A stretch of DNA of 64,000 bases from Streptomyces sp. ISL-10 (GCF_018614575.1 NZ_JAGGOJ010000014.1:124001-188000), one strand, 5' to 3'; positions 20,333-29,246 are shown, counted from the stretch's first letter. Numbers and translations are program-made. Notes: generated by a model from the letters alone, not told the origin.

Positions 20333-20534
20333 TTGTCCACAGCGTGTGTCGGATCTTGTGCACGCCGTGGGGAACAAGCGTGCCCCTCGTCACTGACCTG
20401 GGGATTCCAGGTCAGTGACGAGGGGCCGTTCGCTTCACCGGCATGGCCGAAGCAATCACATCGGCGTCAACGCCCGGAGAGTTATCCACAGATCGTCTGA
20501 CCTTTTCCCCTGCTGTGGACAACCATGTGGATAA
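20333..20534. promoter_or_regulatory. Cluster of four consensus DnaA boxes
   Basis: TTGTCCACA lies at 20333-20341 (plus), TTATCCACA at 20482-20490 (plus), TTGTCCACA at 20514-20522 (minus) and TTATCCACA at 20526-20534 (minus). All four match the DnaA consensus exactly within about 200 bases. They lie between the stop codons of convergent rhomboid and crgA genes, where no promoter is needed. Clusters of DnaA boxes outside oriC are known to titrate DnaA in bacteria, including Streptomyces. Titration here is inferred. Confidence 0.8.
20382..20426. terminator. Twenty-base perfect hairpin between convergent genes
   Basis: 20382-20401 pairs perfectly with 20407-20426 around a five-base loop. It serves as a likely bidirectional terminator for rhomboid and crgA. 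It lies inside the DnaA-box cluster. Confidence 0.75.
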
Positions 20535-20570
20535 CCTCAGGGCAGAGCTTGACGGCCGACGGCGCGGACG

Positions 20571-20828
20571 CTACTTCCACTGGGTGGAGACGCCGAAGCC
20601 CGCGGCGATGAACCCGAAGCCCGCGACGATGTTCCAGTTGCCGAAGCTCTGGATCGGCAGATCGCCCTCGGTCACGTAGAAGAGAACGATCCAGGCGAGT
20701 CCGATCAGGAACAGCGCGAGCATCACCGGGGCGACCCAGCTGCGACTGGTGAGCTTGATGTTCGTGGTCTGCTTCGAGGCCGGCGGCGGCGTGAAGTCGG
20801 CCTTCTTGCGGATACGTGACTTCGGCAC
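20571..20828 (-). CDS. crgA: Cell division protein CrgA
   Basis: This 85-residue protein begins MPKSRIRKKADFTPPP and has two membrane helices (about 32-53 and 64-82) joined by an outside loop with GDLPIQSFGNWN. This is the CrgA/UPF0233 family. In Streptomyces, CrgA influences the timing of septation in aerial hyphae; in mycobacteria it interacts with FtsZ and peptidoglycan synthases. It starts at GTG 20828 with GGAGAG upstream. It is divergent from the DUF881 gene. Confidence 0.95.
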   Translation of the reverse strand: MPKSRIRKKADFTPPPASKQTTNIKLTSRSWVAPVMLALFLIGLAWIVLFYVTEGDLPIQSFGNWNIVAGFGFIAAGFGVSTQWK

Positions 20829-20969
20829 GAGGGACTCTCCTGTCGATGCGCTTGCGTGACCGCGCAGGTAACTGTGGCTGGCGCCGGGGCCGGCGCGAGG
20901 GGGACCACTGCTTCCCCCGGGCGTCCGTTAGCGTAGTGCTTCCGCGGTGCTGAAGGAGATAAGGGTACG

Positions 20970-21737
20970 TTGAGCAATTCTGCCGACTCTCCACAAGGGC
21001 CGGTTCGCCGCAGCGAGTGGCGGCCTGTCCGGCTGCTCACGGCTGCCGTCTTCGCCCTCGCCGGTGTGATCTTCGTGACCAGCTTCAACGCCGCCAAAGG
21101 CACGGATCTGCGCACCGACGACTCTCTGTTGAAGCTCTCCGACCTGATCAGGCAGCGCAGCGCGGACAACGGCGACCTCGAGGAGTCCACCGCCGCCGTA
21201 CGCGAGGACGTCGACGCCCTCGCCCAGCGCGACAACGGCGCGACGAAGGCGGAGGACGCCGAGCTCAAGGCCCTGGAGGCGTCCGCGGGCACCGAGAAGC
21301 TGAGCGGCAAGGCCGTGAGCGTCACCCTCGACGACGCCCCGCCGAACGCACAGGCCGCCCCCGGCTATCCCGAGCCCCAGGCCAACGACCTGGTCATCCA
21401 CCAGCAGGACCTGCAGGCCGTGGTCAACGCGCTGTGGCAGGGCGGGGCGAAGGGGATCAGGGTCATGGACCAGCGGCTGATCTCCACCAGCGCCGTACGG
21501 TGCGTGGGCAACACGCTGATCCTCCAGGGCCGCGTCTACTCCCCTCCCTACAAGATCACCGCTGTCGGTGACCAGGAAGCCCTCAAGAAGGCGCTGGCCA
21601 AATCCCCCGCGATCCGGAACTACCAGCTGTACGTGGAGGCCTACGGCCTCGGCTGGAAAGTGGACGAGGACGAGCGGGTGACTCTTCCCGGCTACTCGGG
21701 CACAGTGGATCTCCACTACGCGAAGCCCGCCGGGTAG
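20970..21737 (+). CDS. DUF881 family membrane-anchored protein
   Basis: This 255-residue protein uses a TTG start at 20970, supported by AAGGAGA upstream. A single N-terminal membrane helix (about 23-42) is followed by a coiled-coil stretch (residues ~50-100). The DUF881 domain carries VSVTLDDAP, HQQDLQAVVNALWQGGAKGI and RCVGNTLILQGRVYSPPY. DUF881 proteins are common near sortase and division genes in actinobacteria and Bacillus. A role in envelope or division processes is suggested by context (crgA next door), not by motif. Confidence 0.88.
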   Translation: MSNSADSPQGPVRRSEWRPVRLLTAAVFALAGVIFVTSFNAAKGTDLRTDDSLLKLSDLIRQRSADNGDLEESTAAVREDVDALAQRDNGATKAEDAELKALEASAGTEKLSGKAVSVTLDDAPPNAQAAPGYPEPQANDLVIHQQDLQAVVNALWQGGAKGIRVMDQRLISTSAVRCVGNTLILQGRVYSPPYKITAVGDQEALKKALAKSPAIRNYQLYVEAYGLGWKVDEDERVTLPGYSGTVDLHYAKPAG

Positions 21738-21780
21738 CCCTCGGCCCCCGGGGGTGCCGCCCGGTCGGTGGAGCCTGGGG

Positions 21781-22488
21781 GTGCACGTGAGGGTGCGGCT
21801 GCTCGTACGGACCTTCAGCGAACTGTGCATCACCGCGGGCACCATGATCGTGCTGTTCGTCGTGTACGTGCTGTTCTGGACCGGTATCGAGGCCGAGGGC
21901 GCGACGGACGGACAGATCGACCGGCTGAGGGAGAGCTGGGCCGAGGCGCCCGTGGCGAGGCCCGCGCCCCGCCCCACGCGGCCGCCCGCCCCCACGGCGT
22001 ACGAACCCGGGAAGCCGTTCGCGGTCATGTACATTCCCCGCTTCGGGAAGGCCTGGGACTGGCCGGTCCTCGAGGGCACGGGCCCGGGGGTCCTCAAGAA
22101 GGGTCTCGGGCACTACGCCGGCACCGCGGCTCTGGGCGAGCAGGGCAACTTCGCGGTCGCCGGCCACCGCCGCACGTACGGCGACCCCTTCAAGGACGTG
22201 CCGCGGCTGCGGGCCGGGGACGCCGTCGTGCTGACGGACGGGACGACCTGGTTCACCTACCGGATCGTGCGAACGCCGTACCGCACGCTCCCCACCGACG
22301 TCGGCGTCATCGCCCCCGTGCCCGATCCGGCCGAGGCGGGTGCGGCGGGACTGGACGGGCCGGGCCGCTATCTGACGCTGACCACGTGCGAGCCGGAGTG
22401 GGGCAGCAGCCACCGGCTCGTCGTCTGGGCCCACCTCGATACGACGCAGCCTGTGACCGACGGCAAACCGCGAGCTTTCCACAGCTGA
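21781..22488 (+). CDS. Class E sortase
   Basis: This 235-residue membrane-anchored transpeptidase has an N-terminal helix (about 10-35: LCITAGTMIVLFVVYVLFW) and a Pro-rich linker. The sortase barrel has the catalytic His in FAVAGHRRTYG, Cys in YLTLTTCEPEW and Arg in HRLVVWA. Class E enzymes of high-GC Gram-positives attach LAXTG-type proteins such as pili or chaplins to the wall. The start is uncertain among GTG 21781, 21787 and 21793; 21781 is best spaced from GGAG at 21771. It is the first of three sortases in 4 kb. Confidence 0.9.
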   Translation: MHVRVRLLVRTFSELCITAGTMIVLFVVYVLFWTGIEAEGATDGQIDRLRESWAEAPVARPAPRPTRPPAPTAYEPGKPFAVMYIPRFGKAWDWPVLEGTGPGVLKKGLGHYAGTAALGEQGNFAVAGHRRTYGDPFKDVPRLRAGDAVVLTDGTTWFTYRIVRTPYRTLPTDVGVIAPVPDPAEAGAAGLDGPGRYLTLTTCEPEWGSSHRLVVWAHLDTTQPVTDGKPRAFHS

Positions 22489-22546
22489 CCCACCCCCGCC
22501 CTCGCCGCCCTTTAGTCTGGTGCCGTACCGAACGGAAAGGGACGGC

Positions 22547-22720
22547 ATGTACGGCTGGATCTGGCGGCATCTGCCGGGGAACGCATGGGTGCGGGCGCTC
22601 ATCTCGCTCGTGCTGGTCCTGGCGGTCGTCTACGTGCTGTTCCAGTACGTCTTCCCGTGGGCGGAGCCGCTGCTCCCGTTCAACGATGTGACGGTCGACG
22701 GAGAGGGGACGGCCCGATGA
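22547..22720 (+). CDS. Small single-helix membrane protein
   Basis: This 57-residue protein starts at ATG 22547 after GAAAGGGA. It has one membrane helix (about 15-37: RALISLVLVLAVVYVLFQYV) followed by WAEPLLPFNDVTVDGEG. Its stop overlaps the ATG of the amidotransferase gene (ATGA at 22717-22720), so translation is coupled. Homologues in this position are conserved in Streptomyces but not characterised. Confidence 0.75.
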   Translation: MYGWIWRHLPGNAWVRALISLVLVLAVVYVLFQYVFPWAEPLLPFNDVTVDGEGTAR

Positions 22721-23355
22721 GCGCACGCATCCTCGTCGTCGACAACTACGACAGCTTCGTCTTCAACCTCGTGCAGTACCTGTACCAGCTGGGTGCCGAG
22801 TGCGAAGTGGTGCGCAACGACGAGGTGTCCCTGGAGCACGCGCAGGACGGCTTCGACGGCGTGCTGCTCTCCCCCGGCCCCGGCGCGCCCGAACAGGCCG
22901 GTGTCTGCATCGACATGGTGCGCCACTGCGCGTCCACCGGCGTGCCCGTCTTCGGCGTCTGCCTGGGCATGCAGTCGATGGCGGTCGCGTACGGCGGTGT
23001 GGTCGACCGCGCGCCCGAGCTGCTGCACGGCAAGACCTCCCTGGTCTCCCACGAGGGCAAGGGTGTCTTCGCCGGGCTGCCGTCGCCCTTCACGGCGACG
23101 CGCTACCACTCGCTGGCCGCCGAGCCCGCGGAGCTGCCGGCCGAGCTGGAGGTGACCGCGCGTACGGCCGACGGCATCATCATGGGCCTGCGCCACCGTG
23201 AACTGCCCGTCGAGGGCGTGCAGTTCCACCCCGAGTCGGTTCTGACCGAGCACGGGCATCTGATGCTCGCCAACTGGTTGGAGCAGTGCGGCGACGCCGG
23301 AGCCGTGGGGCGTTCGGCAGGGCTCGCACCGGTGGTGGGCAAGGCACTGGCGTGA
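22717..23355 (+). CDS. Glutamine amidotransferase, aminodeoxychorismate/anthranilate synthase component II
   Basis: This 212-residue class I glutamine amidotransferase passes ammonia from glutamine to a chorismate-using partner for folate or tryptophan synthesis. It opens with ILVVDNYDSFVFNLVQYL. The nucleophile Cys lies in FGVCLGMQ (about residue 83), with His and Glu in QFHPESVLTEHG. PabA and TrpG cannot be separated from sequence alone; no partner synthase is nearby. It sits between sortase genes with overlapping start and stop codons on both sides, an odd but conserved Streptomyces arrangement. Confidence 0.88.
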   Translation: MSARILVVDNYDSFVFNLVQYLYQLGAECEVVRNDEVSLEHAQDGFDGVLLSPGPGAPEQAGVCIDMVRHCASTGVPVFGVCLGMQSMAVAYGGVVDRAPELLHGKTSLVSHEGKGVFAGLPSPFTATRYHSLAAEPAELPAELEVTARTADGIIMGLRHRELPVEGVQFHPESVLTEHGHLMLANWLEQCGDAGAVGRSAGLAPVVGKALA

Positions 23356-24725
23356 GCGCCGTGCGCCCCGGGCATGAGCAGGAGCACGGGCGGCAGTTCG
23401 GCGGCGGGGGAGAGCTCGGCTACGACCCGTTGACGGACCCCCTGCCACCGGGCGAGCACGCTTCCCCGCGGTTCCGCGCGTCGGACATCGCTGCCGGGCA
23501 GGAGGAGCAGCCCCCGCCCTCCCCGCCGTATACGGAGCCGCTGCCCGGGGATCCGGTCGACTGGTACGACCGGGAGGGGTACCGGCAGGACTGGTACGGC
23601 CAGGAGCCCGCGGGCGAGCCGGAACCGGAATCCGGCCGCCTGCCGTCGGATGCCCCGGTGGCCCCGGTGGCCCCGGTGGCCCCGGTGGCCCCGGTGGCCC
23701 CGGTGGCCCCGCGGCAGGGCCGGCACCGGAGCGAGCAGGCCGGGGCGCGGACGACCGTCTTCGATTCACCGGTGCCCGATACACCGGCTGCCGAGGCGGA
23801 GGCACCCGTTACGCAGGCGTCAGGGCCCGCCGGGCCCCCCACCGTCCTCGTGCCCGACGACGAGACGGTGGCGCTGCGCACGTCCGACACGCGCCGCGCG
23901 GCCGAGGTGTCGCCGGGGCCCGGCCGGGCCGAGCGGCGCAGGGCGGCGAAGGGAAAGGGCCGCAGACGTTCCGCTCCCGAGGCGGCGAAGACGCCCGCAG
24001 AGCCGGCGAAACCGATGTCCAGGGTCGAGGCCCGGCGTGCGGCCAAGGCGGCGAAGGACAGCCCGGCGGTCATTGCCAGTCGCGCGATCGGCGAGCTGTT
24101 CATCACCTTCGGTGTGTTGATGCTGCTGTTCGTCACCTATCAGCTGTGGTGGACGAATGTGCTGGCGGGACAGCAGGCCGACAAGGCGGCGAACAAGATC
24201 CAGGACGACTGGGCCAACGGACGCAAGCCCGATGCCTTCGAACCGGGTCAGGGCTTCGCCATCATGTACATCCCCAAACTGGACGTCGTCGTCCCCATCG
24301 CCGAAGGCATCGACAAGCACGGCGTGCTGGACCGCGGCATGGTGGGCCACTACAGCGAGGGCAAGCTCAAGACCGCGATGCCCCAGGACAAGCAGGGCAA
24401 CTTCGCGGTCGCCGGCCACCGCAACACCCACGGCGAACCATTCCGCTACATCAATCACCTGGAGCCCGGCGACCCCATCGTCGTCGAGACGCAGGACACC
24501 TACTACACGTACGAGATGGCGAGCATCCTGCCGCAGACCTCGCCGTCGAACGTCGGCGTGATCGGCCCCGTGCCGCCCGGCTCCGGTTTCACCCGGCCCG
24601 GCCGGTACATCACGCTGACGACCTGCACGCCCGAATTCACCAGCACCTTCCGCATGATCGTGTGGGGCAAGATGGTCGAGGAACGGCCGCGCAGCAAGGG
24701 CAAACCCGACGCACTCGTCGGCTGA
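23352..24725 (+). CDS. Class E sortase with long Pro-rich cytoplasmic N-terminus
   Basis: This 457-residue protein starts at GTG 23352, overlapping the amidotransferase stop. Residues 1-235 are a low-complexity cytoplasmic region rich in Pro, Glu and Arg with six consecutive Pro-Val-Ala units (about residues 102-119). A membrane helix (about 245-265) precedes the sortase domain, with His in FAVAGHRNTHG, Cys in ITLTTCTPEF and the Arg in FRMIVWG. The enzyme core matches its neighbours, so all three may sort LAXTG-like substrates; the long N-terminus is the distinguishing part. Confidence 0.9.
   Translation: MSAVRPGHEQEHGRQFGGGGELGYDPLTDPLPPGEHASPRFRASDIAAGQEEQPPPSPPYTEPLPGDPVDWYDREGYRQDWYGQEPAGEPEPESGRLPSDAPVAPVAPVAPVAPVAPVAPRQGRHRSEQAGARTTVFDSPVPDTPAAEAEAPVTQASGPAGPPTVLVPDDETVALRTSDTRRAAEVSPGPGRAERRRAAKGKGRRRSAPEAAKTPAEPAKPMSRVEARRAAKAAKDSPAVIASRAIGELFITFGVLMLLFVTYQLWWTNVLAGQQADKAANKIQDDWANGRKPDAFEPGQGFAIMYIPKLDVVVPIAEGIDKHGVLDRGMVGHYSEGKLKTAMPQDKQGNFAVAGHRNTHGEPFRYINHLEPGDPIVVETQDTYYTYEMASILPQTSPSNVGVIGPVPPGSGFTRPGRYITLTTCTPEFTSTFRMIVWGKMVEERPRSKGKPDALVG
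23652..23705 (+). repeat. Six tandem 9-base units in the sortase gene
   Basis: GCCCCGGTG is repeated six times without mismatch, each unit adding Ala-Pro-Val in frame. The multiple-of-three unit means copy-number change would alter length without breaking the gene. Confidence 0.9.
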
Positions 24726-24764
24726 TGACGTCGGCCGAGACACTTCAGGACAGGAACAGGTGCA

Positions 24765-25442
24765 GTGGCACGTGCACGAGGCCGGATCGCCGGCGCCATC
24801 AGCGTCTTCGGCGAGCTGCTGATCACCACGGGCGTGGTGCTGGGGCTCTTCGTCGTCTACTCGTTGTGGTGGACGAACGTCCTCGCCGACCGCGAGGCCT
24901 CCGCACAGGGCGACCGGATGCGCGACGGCTGGTCGCACAGCGGCCCAGGTGAGCTGGACACCAAGGACGGCATCGGGTTCCTGCACGTACCCGCCATGAA
25001 CAACGGCGAGGTGCTGGTCAAGAAGGGCACGGAGACCGATGCCCTCAACGACGGCGTCGCCGGCTACTACACCGAACCGATCAAGTCCGCGCTCCCGTGG
25101 GACGACAAGGGCAACTTCACGCTGGCGGCGCACCGCGACGGCCACGGCGCCAAGTTCCACAACATCCACAGGCTGCGCGCCGGCGATCCGATCGTCTTCG
25201 AGACGAAGGGCACCTGGTACATCTACAAGGTCTACGAGACGCTCCCGAAGACCTCGAAGTACAACGTGGACGTGCTGCAGCCGGTCCCGGAGGAGTCGGG
25301 CAAGAAGAAGGCGGGCCGCTACATCACGCTGACGACGTGCACGCCGGTCTACACGTCCGACTACCGGTACATCGTCTGGGGCGAGCTGGAGCGGACGGAG
25401 AAGGTGGACGCGCAGCGGACGCCGCCGGCGGAGCTGCGCTAG
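24765..25442 (+). CDS. Class E sortase (third copy)
   Basis: This 225-residue protein starts at GTG 24765 with GGAACAGG upstream, 39 bases after the preceding sortase. It has an N-terminal membrane helix (about 12-36), then a barrel with FTLAAHRDGHG (His), ITLTTCTPVY (Cys) and YRYIVWG (Arg). The AAHR form differs from AGHR in the two other copies, so its active-site loop may be tuned differently. It is the last gene before a strong bidirectional terminator. Confidence 0.9.
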   Translation: MARARGRIAGAISVFGELLITTGVVLGLFVVYSLWWTNVLADREASAQGDRMRDGWSHSGPGELDTKDGIGFLHVPAMNNGEVLVKKGTETDALNDGVAGYYTEPIKSALPWDDKGNFTLAAHRDGHGAKFHNIHRLRAGDPIVFETKGTWYIYKVYETLPKTSKYNVDVLQPVPEESGKKKAGRYITLTTCTPVYTSDYRYIVWGELERTEKVDAQRTPPAELR

Positions 25443-25510
25443 CCGGTCCGGCGGTCTTCGACGGTCCGGCGGCGTTGGACCGCCCGGCCCGGACGGGCCT
25501 CACGGCATGG

Positions 25511-25548
25511 GAAAGCCCCGGCACCCTCTGGAGGGTGCCGGGGCTTTC
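25511..25548. terminator. Bidirectional terminator between sortase and pknB
   Basis: An 18-base perfect stem, 25511-25528 with 25531-25548, carrying GAAAGCCCC/GGGGCTTTC arms. It separates the convergent sortase and PASTA kinase genes. Confidence 0.9.
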
Positions 25549-25599
25549 CGCCGGTCTCAGGTCAGGAAGGCCGGTCAGGAAGACCGTTCCGACAGGGCC

Positions 25600-27618
25600 T
25601 CAGTCGCCGTCGTTGCCGCCGATGAAGCCGCCGCCGTCACCGCCGTTGCCGCCGTTGTTGCCGCCGTCCCCGCCGATTGTCTGGAGGGTGACGGGGGTGG
25701 TTGCGGGGTCGGCCGGCGTGCCCGGCGGCGGGTTGGACGCGACCACGACGGCGTTGTCGTCCGGGCTGCTGCCCGGAGCGAACTGAACGCTCGTGAATCC
25801 GGCCTGCGCCAGCATCTGCTTGGCCTCGCCGACCCGCTTCCCCACGATCCCGGGCACCGGGACCTGGGTCTGCTGCGGGCCCTTGGAGACCTGGAGCGTC
25901 ACCTTCGAGCCCTTGGCCACCAGACCCGGCTGCGGGTCCTGGGCGACGACCTGGTTCGCCGGTTCGTTGGAGTCGACGTCGGCACGGACCACCTCGAACC
26001 CGGCCAGCTCAAGCTGCACCTTCGCGGCGTCGAACTGGCGGCCCACCACGTTCGGCAGGTTCTCCTTGGCCTGCTTGGCGACCGTCAGGGTGACCTCGGC
26101 GCCCTTCTCGGCCATGCTCCGGCCGGGCGGGTTCTGCTCCAGGACCGTCCCGGGGTCCTCCTCGGCCGACTCGACCTCCTTGACGTCGACCTTGAAGCCG
26201 TCCTCCTCCAGGAGCTCGGTCGCCGACTCGACGTCCTTGTCGACGACGTCGGGGACCTTCACCTTGGGCGCGCCGTCCGAGACGACCACGGTGACGACGC
26301 TGCCCTCGGGAATCTCGCCGGACTGGGGATTCTGGCTGCAGATCCTGCCCTTGGGCTGGTCGCAGCGCTGGGTACCGGATTCCTGGACCTCGACCTTGGC
26401 GTTCTCGCCGCGATTTTTCGCCTCGTCCAGTGTCATTCCCACCAGCTGGGGGACGGGCACGTTGTTGGCGCCGCCGCTGTCGCCGAAGATTGACCGGCCG
26501 ATCAGAACCGCGCCGATCAGGACCAGGATGCCCGCGACGACCAGCAGGATCGTCGAGGTGCTCGACTTCTTCTGGCGTCTGCGGTCCGGGCGGTCGTCGT
26601 AACCGCCGTAGCCGCCGTCGTCCGGGTTCACCGGGGGCAACATCGAGGTCTGGCCGGCCGGGTCGGCCTGGCGCAGCGCCGTCGTCGGCTGGTCGTCGGG
26701 GCCGTAGCCGCCGCCGTAGCCGACCGCGCCCATCGCCGCAGTCGCCGCGACCGGCTGGCCGTCGAGGCACGCCTCGATGTCGGCACGCATCTCGTCGGCC
26801 GACTGGTAGCGGTAGTCCGGATCCTTGACCAGGGCCTTCAACACGATCGCGTCCATCTCGGGCGTGATCTCGGGGTCGAAGTTGCTGGGCGGCTGCGGTT
26901 CTTCCCGTACGTGCTGGTACGCCACGGCCACCGGGGAGTCGCCCACGAACGGCGGGCGCACGGTGAGGAGCTCGTAGAGGAGGCAGCCGGTGGAGTACAG
27001 GTCGGAGCGGGCGTCGACCTGCTCGCCCTTCGCCTGCTCCGGAGAGAGGTACTGCGCGGTGCCGATGACGGCAGCGGTCTGCGTCATGGTCATGCCGGAG
27101 TCGCCCATCGCGCGGGCGATGCCGAAGTCCATGACCTTGACCTGGCCGGTGCGCGTCAGCATGACGTTCGCCGGCTTGATGTCGCGGTGGACGATGCCGT
27201 TGCGGTGCGAGTACTCGAGGGCCTGGAGGATGCCGATCGTCATCTCCAGGGTGCGCTCGGGCAGCAGCTTGCGGCCCGAGTGCAGCAGCTCGCGCAGGGT
27301 GGACCCGTCGACGTACTCCATGACGATGTACGGGATCGACACCCCGGCGCCCCCGCCGGAGGCGTTGTCGTACACCATGTCCTCGCCGGTGTCGTAGACA
27401 GCGACGATCGCCGGGTGGTTGAGCGAGGCGGCCGACTGGGCCTCACGGCGGAACCGGGCCTGGAAGGACGGGTCGCGGGCCAGGTCGGCCCGCAGCGTCT
27501 TCACGGCGACGGTACGGCCGAGCCGGGTGTCGTGGGCGAGGTAGACCTCGGCCATGCCACCACGGCCGAGCACCGAGCCCAGTTCGTACCGGCCGCCGAG
27601 GCGACGCGGCTCTTCCAT
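25600..27618 (-). CDS. pknB: PASTA-domain Ser/Thr kinase PknB
   Basis: This 672-residue receptor kinase has an intracellular kinase domain (about 11-280) with Lys40, HRDIKPAN (Asp146) and MDFG (Asp164). A juxtamembrane linker and a membrane helix (about 362-382) precede four extracellular PASTA repeats, recognisable by VPQLVGMTLDEA, VPDVVDKDVESA, LPNVVGRQFDAA and VPGIVGKRVGEA. PASTA domains bind peptidoglycan fragments or lipid II. A Gly/Asn-rich tail ends the protein. ATG 27618 has GGAAGG upstream; the longer frame to 27687 is unsupported. Last gene of the fhaA-to-pknB operon. Confidence 0.96.
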   Translation of the reverse strand: MEEPRRLGGRYELGSVLGRGGMAEVYLAHDTRLGRTVAVKTLRADLARDPSFQARFRREAQSAASLNHPAIVAVYDTGEDMVYDNASGGGAGVSIPYIVMEYVDGSTLRELLHSGRKLLPERTLEMTIGILQALEYSHRNGIVHRDIKPANVMLTRTGQVKVMDFGIARAMGDSGMTMTQTAAVIGTAQYLSPEQAKGEQVDARSDLYSTGCLLYELLTVRPPFVGDSPVAVAYQHVREEPQPPSNFDPEITPEMDAIVLKALVKDPDYRYQSADEMRADIEACLDGQPVAATAAMGAVGYGGGYGPDDQPTTALRQADPAGQTSMLPPVNPDDGGYGGYDDRPDRRRQKKSSTSTILLVVAGILVLIGAVLIGRSIFGDSGGANNVPVPQLVGMTLDEAKNRGENAKVEVQESGTQRCDQPKGRICSQNPQSGEIPEGSVVTVVVSDGAPKVKVPDVVDKDVESATELLEEDGFKVDVKEVESAEEDPGTVLEQNPPGRSMAEKGAEVTLTVAKQAKENLPNVVGRQFDAAKVQLELAGFEVVRADVDSNEPANQVVAQDPQPGLVAKGSKVTLQVSKGPQQTQVPVPGIVGKRVGEAKQMLAQAGFTSVQFAPGSSPDDNAVVVASNPPPGTPADPATTPVTLQTIGGDGGNNGGNGGDGGGFIGGNDGD

Positions 27619-27785
27619 AACCTTCCAGCCCTCTCCGTCAGTCCCGACCGCACCCGTGTGTGGTCCGCCGGTGTGCTGTTCGCGCAAAGGCTACCGGGCA
27701 CCTACTGCTTGATCCGCCCGGGAGCAAATGCTGATACCCGACCGGTATCGCAAAGTGCAGGTATGCGGGTCGGGAGTGATCCTGG

Positions 27786-29246
27786 TCACTCCTGTTGGTC
27801 GAGCACCGCCTCCATCACGGCCTTGGCGATGGGAGCCGCGAGGCCACCACCGGAGATGTCGTCGCGGCGGGCCTTGCTGTCCTCGACGACGACAGCGACG
27901 GCGACGGGGGATCCGTTGTCGTCCTTGGCGTACGAGATGAACCAGGCGTAGGGGTTCTTGCTGTTGTTCTCGCCGTGCTGGGCCGTACCGGTCTTGCCGC
28001 CGACCTTCACGCCGTTGATCGCCGCACGGCCGCCGGTGCCGCTCTCGACGACGTTCTCCATCATCTGCTGGAGGAGCTGCGCGTTCTTCTGCGAGAGCGG
28101 ACGGCTCATCTCCTCCGGGTCGTTCTGCTGGATGGTGTCCAGGTTCGGGGAGACCAGCTTGTCGATCATGTACGGCTTCATCAGCCTGCCGTCGTTGGCG
28201 ATCGCCGCCGTGACCATGGCCATCTGCAGCGGGGTGGCGGCGGTGTTGAACTGGCCGATGGAGGACTGCGCGTTGCCGTCCCGGCTCATCTCCTTGTCGT
28301 AGACGGACGCCGCGGCACGGACCGGGGTGTCGATCTCCGAGTTGTTGAAGCCGAACTTCTCCGCCATCTCGACCATCTTGTCCCGGCTCACGTCGTCGCC
28401 GAGCTTGGCGAAGACGGAGTTGCAGGAGACCCGCAGCGCCTCGTTCAGACTGGCGTTCTCACAGCCGCTGGCGTGGTTGACCATCGGCGTCCGGGTGCCC
28501 GGCAGGATGTACGGCTCCGGGGTGTCGGTCGGGGCTTCGATGTCGTCGATCGCGCCGTACTCCAGGGCAGCCGCGGCCGTGACCACCTTGAACGTCGAAC
28601 CGGGCGGGTAGGTCTCGCGGAGCGCGCGGTTGAGCTTCGGCTTGTCCTTGTCCTTCTCCAGCGCTATCCACGCCTTCTCGTCCTTGGCCGAGTAGCCGGC
28701 GAAGGAGGAGGGGTCGTACGAAGGGGTGGAGGCGAGGGCGAGGATCTTGCCGGTCTTGGGATCGATCGCGACGACGGCGCCCTTCTTGTCGCCGAGACCC
28801 TCGTAGGCGGCCTTCTGAGCGGCGCCGCTGAGGGTGGTGACGACGTTGCCGCCCTTCTTCTTGTCGCCGGTGAACATCGACATCGTGCGGTCGAAGAAGA
28901 GCTGATCGGAGTTGCCGGTGAGGATGCCGTCCTCGAGCTTCTCGATCTGATTGGCGTCGTACGCCTGTGAGGCGTAACCGGTCACGGGGGCCCACATGGG
29001 GCCGTCGACGTAGGTCCGCTTGTACGTGAAGTCCGTGTCGTCCGTCTCGACGGAGCCCGTGATGGCCTTGCCGTCGACGATGATGTTGCCGCGCTCGTGC
29101 GCGTAGCGCTCGATCTGGACGCGGCGGTTGAGCTTGTGCGTGTTGAGCTCGTCGGCCCGGACGTACTGGAGCCAGTTGTCCCGGATCAGCAGGGCGAGTA
29201 CGAGCAGCCCGCAGAAGATCGCGATCCGGCGCAGGGGCTTGTTCAC
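27786..29246 (-). CDS. pbpA: Class B penicillin-binding protein PbpA
   Basis: This 486-residue peptidoglycan transpeptidase has an N-terminal signal-anchor (about 5-25), a PBP dimerisation region, and a transpeptidase domain with SxxK at Ser217 (GSTFK), SxN at Ser274 (SCN) and KTG at Lys418 (GKTGTA). The set is complete, so it is expected to be active and inhibited by beta-lactams. Its start overlaps the SEDS gene stop by four bases (29243-29246), matching its expected function as a SEDS-class B PBP pair. It is followed by pknB. Confidence 0.95.
   Translation of the reverse strand: MNKPLRRIAIFCGLLVLALLIRDNWLQYVRADELNTHKLNRRVQIERYAHERGNIIVDGKAITGSVETDDTDFTYKRTYVDGPMWAPVTGYASQAYDANQIEKLEDGILTGNSDQLFFDRTMSMFTGDKKKGGNVVTTLSGAAQKAAYEGLGDKKGAVVAIDPKTGKILALASTPSYDPSSFAGYSAKDEKAWIALEKDKDKPKLNRALRETYPPGSTFKVVTAAAALEYGAIDDIEAPTDTPEPYILPGTRTPMVNHASGCENASLNEALRVSCNSVFAKLGDDVSRDKMVEMAEKFGFNNSEIDTPVRAAASVYDKEMSRDGNAQSSIGQFNTAATPLQMAMVTAAIANDGRLMKPYMIDKLVSPNLDTIQQNDPEEMSRPLSQKNAQLLQQMMENVVESGTGGRAAINGVKVGGKTGTAQHGENNSKNPYAWFISYAKDDNGSPVAVAVVVEDSKARRDDISGGGLAAPIAKAVMEAVLDQQE

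Noticed and set aside
20382..20426. Twenty-base perfect hairpin considered as an integration or resolution site
   Set aside because: Its position between convergent genes is fully explained by bidirectional termination, and no recombinase or duplicate is nearby.
23652..23705. Tandem repeats considered as a CRISPR-like array
   Set aside because: Units are 9 bases, contiguous and in a coding frame; no spacers and no cas genes in the window.
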